Assembly (NCBI RefSeq): GCF_000420045.1 | Contig: NZ_ATUE01000013.1 | Span: 1-13,267, forward strand | Length of the DNA: 13,267 nucleotides | Source of the DNA: Perlucidibaca piscinae DSM 21586 | GTDB taxonomy: Bacteria > Pseudomonadota > Gammaproteobacteria > Pseudomonadales > Moraxellaceae | Reading direction: 5' to 3' | Shown: one piece after another, positions 1-5,376 of the stretch | Layout of the letters: each line of letters starts with the position of its first letter | How positions within the stretch are numbered: the first letter of the stretch is position 1 | Notes under the pieces: model-generated | What the model was told of the DNA's origin: nothing | Databases searched by the model: none | Seen by the model: the letters and a program-made list of their open reading frames with translations, nothing else | Position numbers and translations under genes: made by a program

Positions 1-59
1 AGCGTCCGCATCTGGCGCTGAAATACAAAACGCCCGATGCAATGCACCGGGCGTTTTGA
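1..59 (+). CDS. IS3-family transposase OrfB, C-terminal tail only (partial)
   Basis: Only the last 18 complete codons and the stop are in the window, in the frame that starts at base 3. The peptide RPHLALKYKTPDAMHRAF is the characteristic end of IS3-family OrfB integrase-type transposases, which read ...YNQERPHxxLxxKTPxxxH. It is identical to the tail of the second copy at 13008-13267, which shows more of the protein. The catalytic residues of this copy are outside the window, so whether it is intact cannot be judged. Its last codons overlap a strong symmetric hairpin at 26-58. Confidence 0.8.
   Translation, partial: RPHLALKYKTPDAMHRAF
26..58. terminator. Bidirectional intrinsic-terminator-like hairpin in the left IS end
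   Basis: The arms CAAAACGCCCG (26-36) and CGGGCGTTTTG (48-58) are perfectly complementary over 11 bp. The 11-nt loop can fold further (TGCA at 38-41 against TGCA at 43-46). Each strand has a GC-rich stem ending in TTTT, the form of an intrinsic terminator in both directions. It can stop transposase transcripts running rightward and gltA transcripts running leftward, since gltA ends at 108 and no other terminator is visible between. It overlaps the final codons of the transposase. The T-tract is only four residues, so efficiency is an inference. Confidence 0.65.
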
Positions 60-69
60 GAGAAACAGG

Positions 70-94
70 TGTCAACCTATTTCAGGACTGGACA
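70..94. repeat. Terminal repeat of the left IS copy
   Basis: This 25-bp segment begins TGTCAACC and ends GGACTGGACA. It is repeated exactly, inverted, at 12973-12997. Starting in TG and ending in CA at the outer boundary fits the IS3 family. The partner repeat at the other end of each element lies outside the window, so the true length of the terminal inverted repeat is not known. Confidence 0.65.
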
Positions 95-107
95 CAGGCG
101 ACAGCGA

Positions 108-1385
108 TCAGCGCTTGTCCACCGACACGAAGTCACGACGGGTGTAACCCGTGTAGAGCTGGCGCGGACGGCCGATCTTGTACGGGCCGCTGTGCATTTC
201 CAGCCAGTGCGAGATCCAGCCGACGGTGCGGGCGAGGGCGAAGATCACGGTGAACATGGAGGTCGGAATGCCGATGGCCTTCAGGATGATGCCAGAGTAG
301 AAGTCGACGTTCGGGTACAGCTTGCGCTCGATGAAGTACGGGTCGCTGAGGGCGATCTTTTCCAGCTCCATGGCCAGGGCCAGTTGCGGATCGTTGATGC
401 CGAGGGCGGCGAGGACTTCGTCGCAGGTCTGCTTCATGACCTTGGCGCGCGGGTCGAAGTTCTTGTAGACGCGGTGACCGAAGCCCATCAGCTTGACTTC
501 CTTGGTCTTCACCTTCTCCATGAACGGCTTCACGTTCTCGATGCTGCCGATCTCGTCGAGCATCTGCAGCACGGCTTCGTTGGCGCCACCGTGGGCCGGG
601 CCCCAGAGCGCGGCGATGCCTGCGGCGATGCAGGCGTACGGGTTGGCACCGGTGGAGCCGGCCAGACGCACGGTCGAGGTCGAGGCGTTCTGCTCGTGGT
701 CGGCATGCAGGGTGAAGATGCGGTCCATGGCCTTGGCCAGCACCGGATTGACCTTGAAGTTCACGTCAGCCGGCACCGAGAACATCATGTGCAGGAAGTT
801 CTCGGCATAGCCCAGGTCGTTGCGCGGGTACACGAAGGGCTGGCCGGCGGTGTACTTGTAGCTCATCGCGGCAATCGTCGGGATCTTGGCGATCAGACGG
901 ATGGCAGTGATTTCGCGGTGCTTCGGATCGTTGACGTCGAGGCCATCGTGATAGAAGGCGGACAGGGCGCCGACCACGCCGCACATCACGGCCATCGGGT
1001 GGGCGTCACGACGGAAGCCTTCGAAGAACTTGCGGATCTGGTCGTTGACCATGGTGTGGTCGGTGACGAGCTTGGTGAATTCAGCCTTCTGTGCGGCATT
1101 CGGCAGTTCGCCGTTGAGCAGCAGGTAGCAGACTTCCAGGTATTCGGCCTGTTCGGCGAGCTGGTCGATCGGGTAGCCGCGGTGCAGCAGAATGCCCTTG
1201 TCGCCGTCGATGAAGGTGATCTTGGATTCGCAGGCCGAGGTGGCCATGAAGCCCGGGTCATAGGTGAAGTAGCCCTTGGCCAGCACATCCTTGACGTCGA
1301 TCACGTCCGGGCCGAGGGTGCCGGAGGTCACCGGCAGGGACAGGGTTTCATCGCCAATGGTCAGCGTCGCGGTCTTTGCCGTCAT
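108..1385 (-). CDS. gltA: Citrate synthase
   Basis: This gene makes citrate from oxaloacetate and acetyl-CoA, the entry step of the TCA cycle, in the cytoplasm. At 425 residues it matches the long Gram-negative (type II, hexameric, typically NADH-inhibited) citrate synthases; the E. coli enzyme has 427. The catalytic triad is visible: His265 in WGPAHGGANE, His304 in MGFGHRVYKN and Asp361 in PNVDFYSG. The oxaloacetate-binding His230 lies in LHADHEQN. The N-terminal domain typical of type II enzymes is present. An AGGAGA ribosome binding site lies at 1392-1397, about 6 nt ahead of the ATG. It is transcribed away from the sdh operon, sharing the intergenic region 1386-1705. The IS end begins only 13 nt past its stop codon, so its native 3' region is gone or very short. 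Identity is certain; the NADH regulation is inferred from the family. Confidence 0.98.
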   Translation of the reverse strand: MTAKTATLTIGDETLSLPVTSGTLGPDVIDVKDVLAKGYFTYDPGFMATSACESKITFIDGDKGILLHRGYPIDQLAEQAEYLEVCYLLLNGELPNAAQKAEFTKLVTDHTMVNDQIRKFFEGFRRDAHPMAVMCGVVGALSAFYHDGLDVNDPKHREITAIRLIAKIPTIAAMSYKYTAGQPFVYPRNDLGYAENFLHMMFSVPADVNFKVNPVLAKAMDRIFTLHADHEQNASTSTVRLAGSTGANPYACIAAGIAALWGPAHGGANEAVLQMLDEIGSIENVKPFMEKVKTKEVKLMGFGHRVYKNFDPRAKVMKQTCDEVLAALGINDPQLALAMELEKIALSDPYFIERKLYPNVDFYSGIILKAIGIPTSMFTVIFALARTVGWISHWLEMHSGPYKIGRPRQLYTGYTRRDFVSVDKR

Positions 1386-1447
1386 CTACGGTCTCCTGGA
1401 AGGGGGCAGGCAGCACGGCATGGAGGCGCACTGCGGAAAGCGCGGCT

Positions 1448-1475
1448 AGCTTAAATCACGAGGCAGAATTGTCAA
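1448..1475 (-). promoter_or_regulatory. Candidate gltA promoter
   Basis: Read on the minus strand, a perfect TTGACA -35 box occupies 1475-1470. After a 16-nt spacer comes a weak -10 box, TAAGCT (1453-1448, 3 of 6 consensus positions). Transcription would start near 1440 and leave a leader of about 55 nt carrying the AGGAGA ribosome binding site. The -35 box is convincing; the -10 box is poor and may depend on an activator or may not be the real one. Confidence 0.45.
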
Positions 1476-1561
1476 TCAAGGCGACTCCCGCCTGGCTGCC
1501 ACTCATACTGAAGTCGAAGACAATGGTCGGACGGAAAGCATGAAAACCGCAGGTAGCCCGT

Positions 1562-1590
1562 TTGTATTACGGTTTGTGCGGGATTATACT
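1562..1590 (+). promoter_or_regulatory. Candidate sdhCDAB promoter
   Basis: TTGTAT (1562-1567) and TATACT (1585-1590) are separated by exactly 17 nt. The -10 box matches consensus at 5 of 6 positions and the -35 box at 3 of 6, with its TTG core intact. Transcription would begin near 1597 and produce a leader of about 110 nt before the sdhC start codon. Confidence 0.55.
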
Positions 1591-1642
1591 TTCGCGTCGA
1601 TCTTGCAGGCGCCTGAATTTACTGGATTTATCCTTTGAAATC

Positions 1643-1683
1643 AGGGGCTTGACAGGGTTTCCCTCTTGCCAAGCCCTTCGGGC
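1643..1683 (+). promoter_or_regulatory. Stem-loop in the sdhC leader RNA
   Basis: AGGGGCTTG (1643-1651) pairs with CAAGCCCTT (1670-1678) over 9 bp including one G-U pair. The 18-nt loop contains a small inner hairpin, AGGG/CCCT (1654-1657 with 1661-1664). The 3' arm can alternatively pair downstream as GCCC (1673-1676) with GGGC (1680-1683). The structure lies about 10 nt before the AGGA ribosome binding site (1693-1696), where folding could influence translation or mRNA stability. No T-tract follows, so it is not an intrinsic terminator. Function is unknown. Confidence 0.4.
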
Positions 1684-1705
1684 CAGACCAACAGGATGCA
1701 CTTCT

Positions 1706-2095
1706 GTGAAAACCAACAGACCCGTCAACCTTTCGTTGGCAACCGTCATTGAGGTCAATCTCAAGTCGCCGGTCGCCGTCGCCTCCATCCTGCATCGCCT
1801 TTCGGGCATCTTGCTGTTCTTCGTGGTTCCCGGCCTGCTGGCCCTGCTGAACTGCTCCCTGGCCTCGCCGGAAAGCTTTGCCGAGGTGCAGACCCTGCTC
1901 TCCGGCACGGTCGCCAAGCTGGTTCTTTTCGTGGCCCTTGCCGGTCTTGCCTATCACTTCCTGGCCGGCATCAAGCACCTGGTCATGGACTGGGGCGTCG
2001 GGGAAACCCTTGAAGGTGGGCGTGCCTTTGCCAAGGCCATGCTCGTGACTGCAGCCTTCGCCATTGCGGCGATCTTTGTGTGGGTGGTGCTGTGA
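1706..2095 (+). CDS. sdhC: Succinate dehydrogenase cytochrome b556 subunit
   Basis: This is one of the two membrane anchors of succinate:quinone oxidoreductase (complex II), which hold heme b and the quinone site in the inner membrane. I chose the GTG at 1706 because AGGA sits 9 nt upstream, because the resulting 129 residues equal the E. coli length, and because the sequence upstream is promoter and leader. Three hydrophobic membrane segments are visible, at about residues 30-50, 68-90 and 106-128. The signature SILHRLSG carries Ser27 and Arg31 of the quinone site. His84 in AYHFLAGIKH is the expected heme ligand, at the same number as in E. coli. The gene heads the operon and its stop overlaps the sdhD start by one base (TGATG), indicating translational coupling. 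Confidence 0.95.
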   Translation: MKTNRPVNLSLATVIEVNLKSPVAVASILHRLSGILLFFVVPGLLALLNCSLASPESFAEVQTLLSGTVAKLVLFVALAGLAYHFLAGIKHLVMDWGVGETLEGGRAFAKAMLVTAAFAIAAIFVWVVL

Positions 2096-2460
2096 TGAAG
2101 AGTGCAACCAGTTTCTCGCGTTCGGGTTTGTCCGATTGGCTGGTCCAGCGTGTCAGTGCTGTCATTCTCGCCGTGTACACGGTGGTGCTGTTCGGCTTCA
2201 TCGTCTGCAACCCGGGCATGAGCTACGAGACCTGGCACGGTTTCATGACCAATGATGCGATGCGCATCTTCACCTTGCTGGCTCTGCTGTCCTTTGTCGG
2301 TCACGCATGGATCGGCATGTGGACGGTTTTCACGGATTACCTGACCTCGCGTCAGATGGGTCCGAAGGCAGACGTGCTGCGTCTGCTGGCACAGGTCGCG
2401 ATGGGCATTGCCCTGTTCGTGGTCATTGTCTGGGGCATTCAGATCATTTGGGGCAACTAA
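2095..2460 (+). CDS. sdhD: Succinate dehydrogenase hydrophobic membrane anchor subunit
   Basis: This is the second membrane anchor of complex II and contributes to heme b and quinone binding with SdhC. The protein has 121 residues against about 115 in E. coli, with three membrane segments at about residues 17-37, 58-79 and 93-118. The motif HAWIGMWTVFTDY supplies His70, the expected second heme ligand, and Asp81-Tyr82, the quinone-site pair. The ATG at 2095 overlaps the sdhC stop codon. A start 15 nt upstream in the same frame (2080) is possible but lies inside sdhC and adds an unconserved MGGAV. The sdhA start follows after 3 nt. Confidence 0.94.
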   Translation: MKSATSFSRSGLSDWLVQRVSAVILAVYTVVLFGFIVCNPGMSYETWHGFMTNDAMRIFTLLALLSFVGHAWIGMWTVFTDYLTSRQMGPKADVLRLLAQVAMGIALFVVIVWGIQIIWGN

Positions 2461-2463
2461 ATC

Positions 2464-4236
2464 ATGTCGAAAATGCGTACCGTCAATTTTGATGCCGTCA
2501 TCGTGGGTGGTGGCGGCGCCGGCATGCGCGCCTCGCTGCAACTGGCCCAGTCCGGCTTCAAGACGGCCTTGATCTCCAAGGTGTTCCCGACCCGTTCGCA
2601 CACCGTCTCCGCCCAGGGCGGCATCACCTGCGCCATCGCGTCGGCCGATCCCAATGACGACTGGCGCTGGCACATGTACGACACCGTCAAGGGTGCCGAC
2701 TTCATTGGTGACCAGGACTCCATCGAGTACATGTGCTCGGTCGGTCCGCAGGTCGTGTTCGAGCTCGAGCACATGGGCCTGCCGTTCTCGCGTACCGAGG
2801 AAGGCCGCATCTACCAGCGTCCGTTCGGTGGCCAGTCGAAGAACTACGGCGAGGGCGGTCAGGCTGCCCGTACCTGTGCCGCGGCTGACCGTACCGGTCA
2901 CGCCCTGCTGCACACCCTGTATCAGCAGAACCTGAAGAACAACACCAAGTTCTACATCGAGTGGCTGGCCCTGGACCTGGTGCGCAACCAGGACGGCGCC
3001 GTCTGCGGCGTCATCGCCATGGATATCGCCACCGGCGAAACCGTGTTCTTCAAGTCCAAGGCCACCGTGTTCGCCACCGGCGGCGCCGGTCGCATCTACT
3101 CGTCGACCACCAACGCCCACATCAACACCGGTGACGGCGTCGGCATGGCGGCACGTGCCGGCATTCCGCTGCAGGACATGGAAATGTGGCAGTTCCACCC
3201 GACCGGCATCGCCGGTGCCGGCGTGCTCGTCACCGAAGGCTGCCGCGGTGAGGGTGGCTACCTGCTCAACAAGGATGGCGAGCGCTTCATGGAGCGTTAT
3301 GCCCCGAACGCCAAGGACCTCGCCTCGCGTGACGTGGTGGCCCGTTCCATGGCGACCGAGATCCGCGAAGGCCGTGGTGCCGGTCCGGATGGCGAGTACG
3401 TCTACCTGAAGCTCGATCACCTCGGCAAGGACGTGCTGCACAGCCGTCTGCCGGGCATCTGCGAACTGGCCCAGACCTTCGCGCATGTCGATCCGGTCAA
3501 GGAACCGATCCCGGTCATCCCGACCTGCCACTACATGATGGGCGGCATCCCGACCAACGTTCACGGCCAGGCCATCAGCGTCGATGCCCAGGGTCGCGAC
3601 CACATCATTCCGGGTCTCTACGCCGTTGGCGAAATCGCCTGCGTGTCGGTGCACGGTGCCAACCGCCTCGGCGGCAACTCGCTGCTTGACCTCGTGGTGT
3701 TCGGTCGTGCCGCCGGTCTGCACATCGAAGACGCTCTGCGTCAGGGCATGGAGCAGCGTCAGCCGTCCGAATCCGACGTCGAGCGCGCCCAGGCACGCAC
3801 GGCACGCTGGGACAGCTCGGTCAGCGGCGAGTCCGTGCCGGCCCTGCGCAAGGAACTGCAGAAGACCATGCAAAGCGCCTTCGGCATCTTCCGTCGCGGC
3901 GAAGACATGGACAAGGGCGTGGTGGCTGTCGCGGAACTGCGCGAGCGCATCGGCAAGGCCAATCTGGCTGACAAGTCCGGCGCCTTCAACACGGCCCGTG
4001 TCGAGGCCCTCGAGCTGGACAACCTGCTCGAGACCGCCGAAGCCACCGCGCTGGCTGCCCAGGTTCGTACCGAATCGCGTGGTGCTCACAGCCGTGAAGA
4101 CTATCCGGATCGTGACGACGAAAACTGGCTTGCCCACTCGCTGTTCCTGCCGGAACAGAAGAAGGTGGTCAAGCGCGCCGTCAACTTCGCGCCCAAGCAG
4201 GTCAAGGCCTTCCAGCCCAAGGCCCGTACTTACTGA
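2464..4236 (+). CDS. sdhA: Succinate dehydrogenase flavoprotein subunit
   Basis: This is the catalytic subunit of complex II: it oxidises succinate to fumarate on the cytoplasmic face and passes electrons to SdhB. At 590 residues it matches E. coli (588). The dinucleotide-binding motif VGGGGAGMRA is at residues 14-23. His46 in PTRSHTVSAQGG is the covalent FAD attachment site. Substrate-site residues are all present: His245 in WQFHPTGIAG, Arg289 in ASRDVVARS (the proton-shuttle arginine), His356 in TCHYMMGGIP and Arg401 in HGANRLGGNS. The C-terminal helical and capping region is full length. No strong Shine-Dalgarno sequence is visible, only GGGG about 11 nt upstream, so translation may depend on coupling with sdhD, which stops 3 nt before. 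Confidence 0.98.
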   Translation: MSKMRTVNFDAVIVGGGGAGMRASLQLAQSGFKTALISKVFPTRSHTVSAQGGITCAIASADPNDDWRWHMYDTVKGADFIGDQDSIEYMCSVGPQVVFELEHMGLPFSRTEEGRIYQRPFGGQSKNYGEGGQAARTCAAADRTGHALLHTLYQQNLKNNTKFYIEWLALDLVRNQDGAVCGVIAMDIATGETVFFKSKATVFATGGAGRIYSSTTNAHINTGDGVGMAARAGIPLQDMEMWQFHPTGIAGAGVLVTEGCRGEGGYLLNKDGERFMERYAPNAKDLASRDVVARSMATEIREGRGAGPDGEYVYLKLDHLGKDVLHSRLPGICELAQTFAHVDPVKEPIPVIPTCHYMMGGIPTNVHGQAISVDAQGRDHIIPGLYAVGEIACVSVHGANRLGGNSLLDLVVFGRAAGLHIEDALRQGMEQRQPSESDVERAQARTARWDSSVSGESVPALRKELQKTMQSAFGIFRRGEDMDKGVVAVAELRERIGKANLADKSGAFNTARVEALELDNLLETAEATALAAQVRTESRGAHSREDYPDRDDENWLAHSLFLPEQKKVVKRAVNFAPKQVKAFQPKARTY

Positions 4237-4251
4237 TTCAAGGTGACCGAC

Positions 4252-4959
4252 ATGCTCAAAGTCAGCATTTATCGCTACAACCCGGAAACGGACCGCGAAC
4301 CGTACATGAAGGACTACCAGATCGACACCCAGGGTCGCGATCTGATGGTTCTGGACGTGCTCAACCTGGTCAAGGAACAGGATGATTCGCTGGCCTATCG
4401 CCGTTCCTGCCGTGAGGGCGTCTGCGGTTCCGACGGTCTCAACATGAACGGCAAGAACGGCCTGGCCTGCATCGTGCCGGTGTCGCAGGCGACCAAGGGT
4501 GGCAACCACCTGATCGTCAAGCCGCTGCCGGGCCTGCCCGTGGTGCGCGACCTGGTCGTCGACATGACCATGTTCTACACCCAGTACGAGAAGGTTCAGC
4601 CCTACGTCATCAACGACACGCCGGCGCCGGCCATCGAGCGTCTGCAGTCCCCGGAAGACCGCGAGAAGCTCGACGGCCTCTACGAGTGCATCCTGTGCGC
4701 CTGCTGCACCACGAGCTGCCCGTCGTTCTGGTGGAACCCGGAAAAGTTCCTGGGTCCGTCGGCGCTGCTGCAAGCCTGGCGCTTCCTGGCGGACAGCCGT
4801 GACACGGCGACTGCCGAGCGTCTGGCCAAGCTGGACGACCCGTTCTCGCTGTTCCGGTGCCGCGGCATCATGAACTGCGTCAGCGTCTGCCCGAAGGGCT
4901 TGAACCCGACCAAGGCCATCGGCCATATCCGCAACATGCTGCTGACCCAGGCATCCTGA
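4252..4959 (+). CDS. sdhB: Succinate dehydrogenase iron-sulfur subunit
   Basis: This subunit carries electrons from SdhA's flavin to the membrane quinone site through three iron-sulfur clusters. From the ATG at 4252 it has 235 residues. I preferred this start because AAGGTGA (4240-4246) is well placed as a ribosome binding site and homologues begin MLxVSxYRYNP. A GTG at 4243 would add three residues. The [2Fe-2S] ligands are Cys53, Cys58, Asp61 and Cys73, in CREGVCGSDG and ACIVP; the aspartate in place of a fourth cysteine is normal for bacterial SdhB. The [4Fe-4S] and [3Fe-4S] clusters use ECILCACCTTSCP and FRCRGIMNCVSVCPKG. It is the last gene of the sdh operon and is followed by a strong terminator. 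Confidence 0.97.
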   Translation: MLKVSIYRYNPETDREPYMKDYQIDTQGRDLMVLDVLNLVKEQDDSLAYRRSCREGVCGSDGLNMNGKNGLACIVPVSQATKGGNHLIVKPLPGLPVVRDLVVDMTMFYTQYEKVQPYVINDTPAPAIERLQSPEDREKLDGLYECILCACCTTSCPSFWWNPEKFLGPSALLQAWRFLADSRDTATAERLAKLDDPFSLFRCRGIMNCVSVCPKGLNPTKAIGHIRNMLLTQAS

Positions 4960-4973
4960 GTCAGCACGCAGGG

Positions 4974-4999
4974 GCAGGGCGGCCCTTCGGTTGCCCTGC
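4974..4999 (+). other. Stem-loop downstream of sdhB
   Basis: GCAGGGC (4974-4980) pairs with GCCCTGC (4993-4999). The stem can be extended inward by two G-U and two C-G pairs to a short loop. It lies 15 nt past the sdhB stop and just ahead of the intrinsic terminator. It may protect the 3' end of the sdh mRNA from exonucleases; this is inference from position only. Confidence 0.4.
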
Positions 5000-5009
5000 T
5001 GCGGAGCAC

Positions 5010-5044
5010 AAAACCCGGCGAAATACCCTTTCGCCGGGTTTTTT
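5010..5044 (+). terminator. Intrinsic terminator of the sdhCDAB operon
   Basis: AAAACCCGGCGAAA (5010-5023) and TTTCGCCGGGTTTT (5029-5042) form a perfect 14-bp stem with a 5-nt loop. The 3' side continues into six consecutive T residues (5039-5044). This is a canonical Rho-independent terminator, about 50 nt after the sdhB stop. The A-tract on the 5' side could also let it work on the opposite strand, although no minus-strand gene reads into it. It implies that sdh and suc are largely separate transcription units here. Confidence 0.9.
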
Positions 5045-5376
5045 ATTGCCTGTCATCGGACAGTTTCATTTTTCGCCGGCTGCCACTTTGGTAGTGGTTC
5101 CTAGCCTCCGGCATTCGCGCTAGTATCGGCCAGTCCGCAAGGTCGGGTGCCCGGTGCGCCGGGTCTTGAGCAGGGTCGTTTCGTGTTGGCTTGGTTCTTG
5201 CTATCAAGTCGCGGTTTCGGCACTGCCGGACGGTTGAATGCACCAGATCTTGCCTAAAGGCGACGTGGTGTGGGTCGCGGTGCCTCATAAAGGTGCTGCG
5301 GTAATGTCTGAGAGTGTGTGGCAGCCGGATGGTCGGGCTCAAAGCGCCTTCCACACCTCTGTTTGGGATAACAACT
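5045..5376 (+). other. Gene-free sucA upstream region, probable promoter and leader
   Basis: These 332 bases lie between the sdh terminator and sucA and hold no ORF that looks like a gene. A promoter for sucAB-lpd-sucCD is expected here because the terminator isolates the operon from sdh. The best boxes I find are weak: TAGTAT at 5121-5126 (4 of 6 for -10), with TTCCTA 17 nt upstream (3 of 6 for -35). A second possibility is an extended -10-like TGCTATCAA near 5199-5207. A short stem-loop CCCGG/CCGGG sits at 5150-5163, and a larger leader structure at 5311-5360. Neither promoter call is firm. Confidence 0.5.
5311..5360 (+). promoter_or_regulatory. Structured leader immediately upstream of the sucA ribosome binding site
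   Basis: TGTGGTGT-type pairing is seen between 5311-5321 (AGAGTGTGTGG) and 5351-5360 (CCACACCTCT): six pairs, one bulged T at 5315, then four more pairs. Inside it AGCC (5323-5326) pairs with GGCT (5336-5339). The base of the structure ends 4 nt before GGGA (5365-5368), which serves as the sucA Shine-Dalgarno sequence. That position suits control of translation. Rfam contains leader RNA families linked to sucA (sucA and sucA-II motifs), but I cannot confirm a match by eye. Confidence 0.35.

Larger units (their letters stand above)
1..94 (+). mobile_element. IS3-family element, right (3') end, left-hand copy, truncated by window edge
   Basis: This stretch holds the last codons of an IS3-family transposase (stop at 57-59), a short tail, and a terminal repeat ending at position 94. 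It is the exact reverse complement of 12973-13066 at the other end of the window. The visible identity runs from base 1 to base 95 and breaks at base 96, which places the element boundary at 94 or 95; an IS3-family element is expected to finish in CA, as it does at 93-94. The rest of the element lies outside the window. The gltA stop codon lies 13 nt beyond the boundary. Confidence 0.85.
1386..1705. other. Divergent gltA / sdhC intergenic region
   Basis: These 320 bases separate the two divergent starts and contain no credible gene. They hold the gltA ribosome binding site (1392-1397), a candidate gltA promoter (1448-1475), a candidate sdhC promoter (1562-1590) and a structured sdhC leader (1643-1683). 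About 86 bp lie between the two -35 boxes, room for regulator binding, but I do not recognise a specific operator there. Confidence 0.7.

Noticed and set aside
69..1454. A 461-codon plus-strand frame antisense to gltA, and a 445-codon minus-strand frame (11661-12998) antisense to sucC and sucD
   Set aside because: Both begin within the inverted IS ends and so share the first residues MSTYFRTGHR, which could look like a gene family. They are shadows of gltA and sucCD with no ribosome binding site or domain of their own.
1649..1654. Perfect TTGACA in the sdhC leader as a second -35 box
   Set aside because: No -10-like hexamer is present 15-19 nt downstream, and the bases are accounted for by the stem-loop at 1643-1678.
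1562..1705. Upstream in-frame start for sdhC giving 177 residues
   Set aside because: The extra 48 codons cover the promoter and leader, contain no conserved sequence, and the GTG at 1706 gives the family length with correctly numbered key residues.
1954..4926. A 990-codon open frame on the minus strand, antisense to sdhD, sdhA and most of sdhB
   Set aside because: It lies opposite genes with complete, conserved motifs. Open antisense frames of this length arise when GC-rich genes use mostly G/C third bases, which removes stop codons on the other strand. The translation shows no recognisable domain, only His/Gly/Val/Asp-rich composition.
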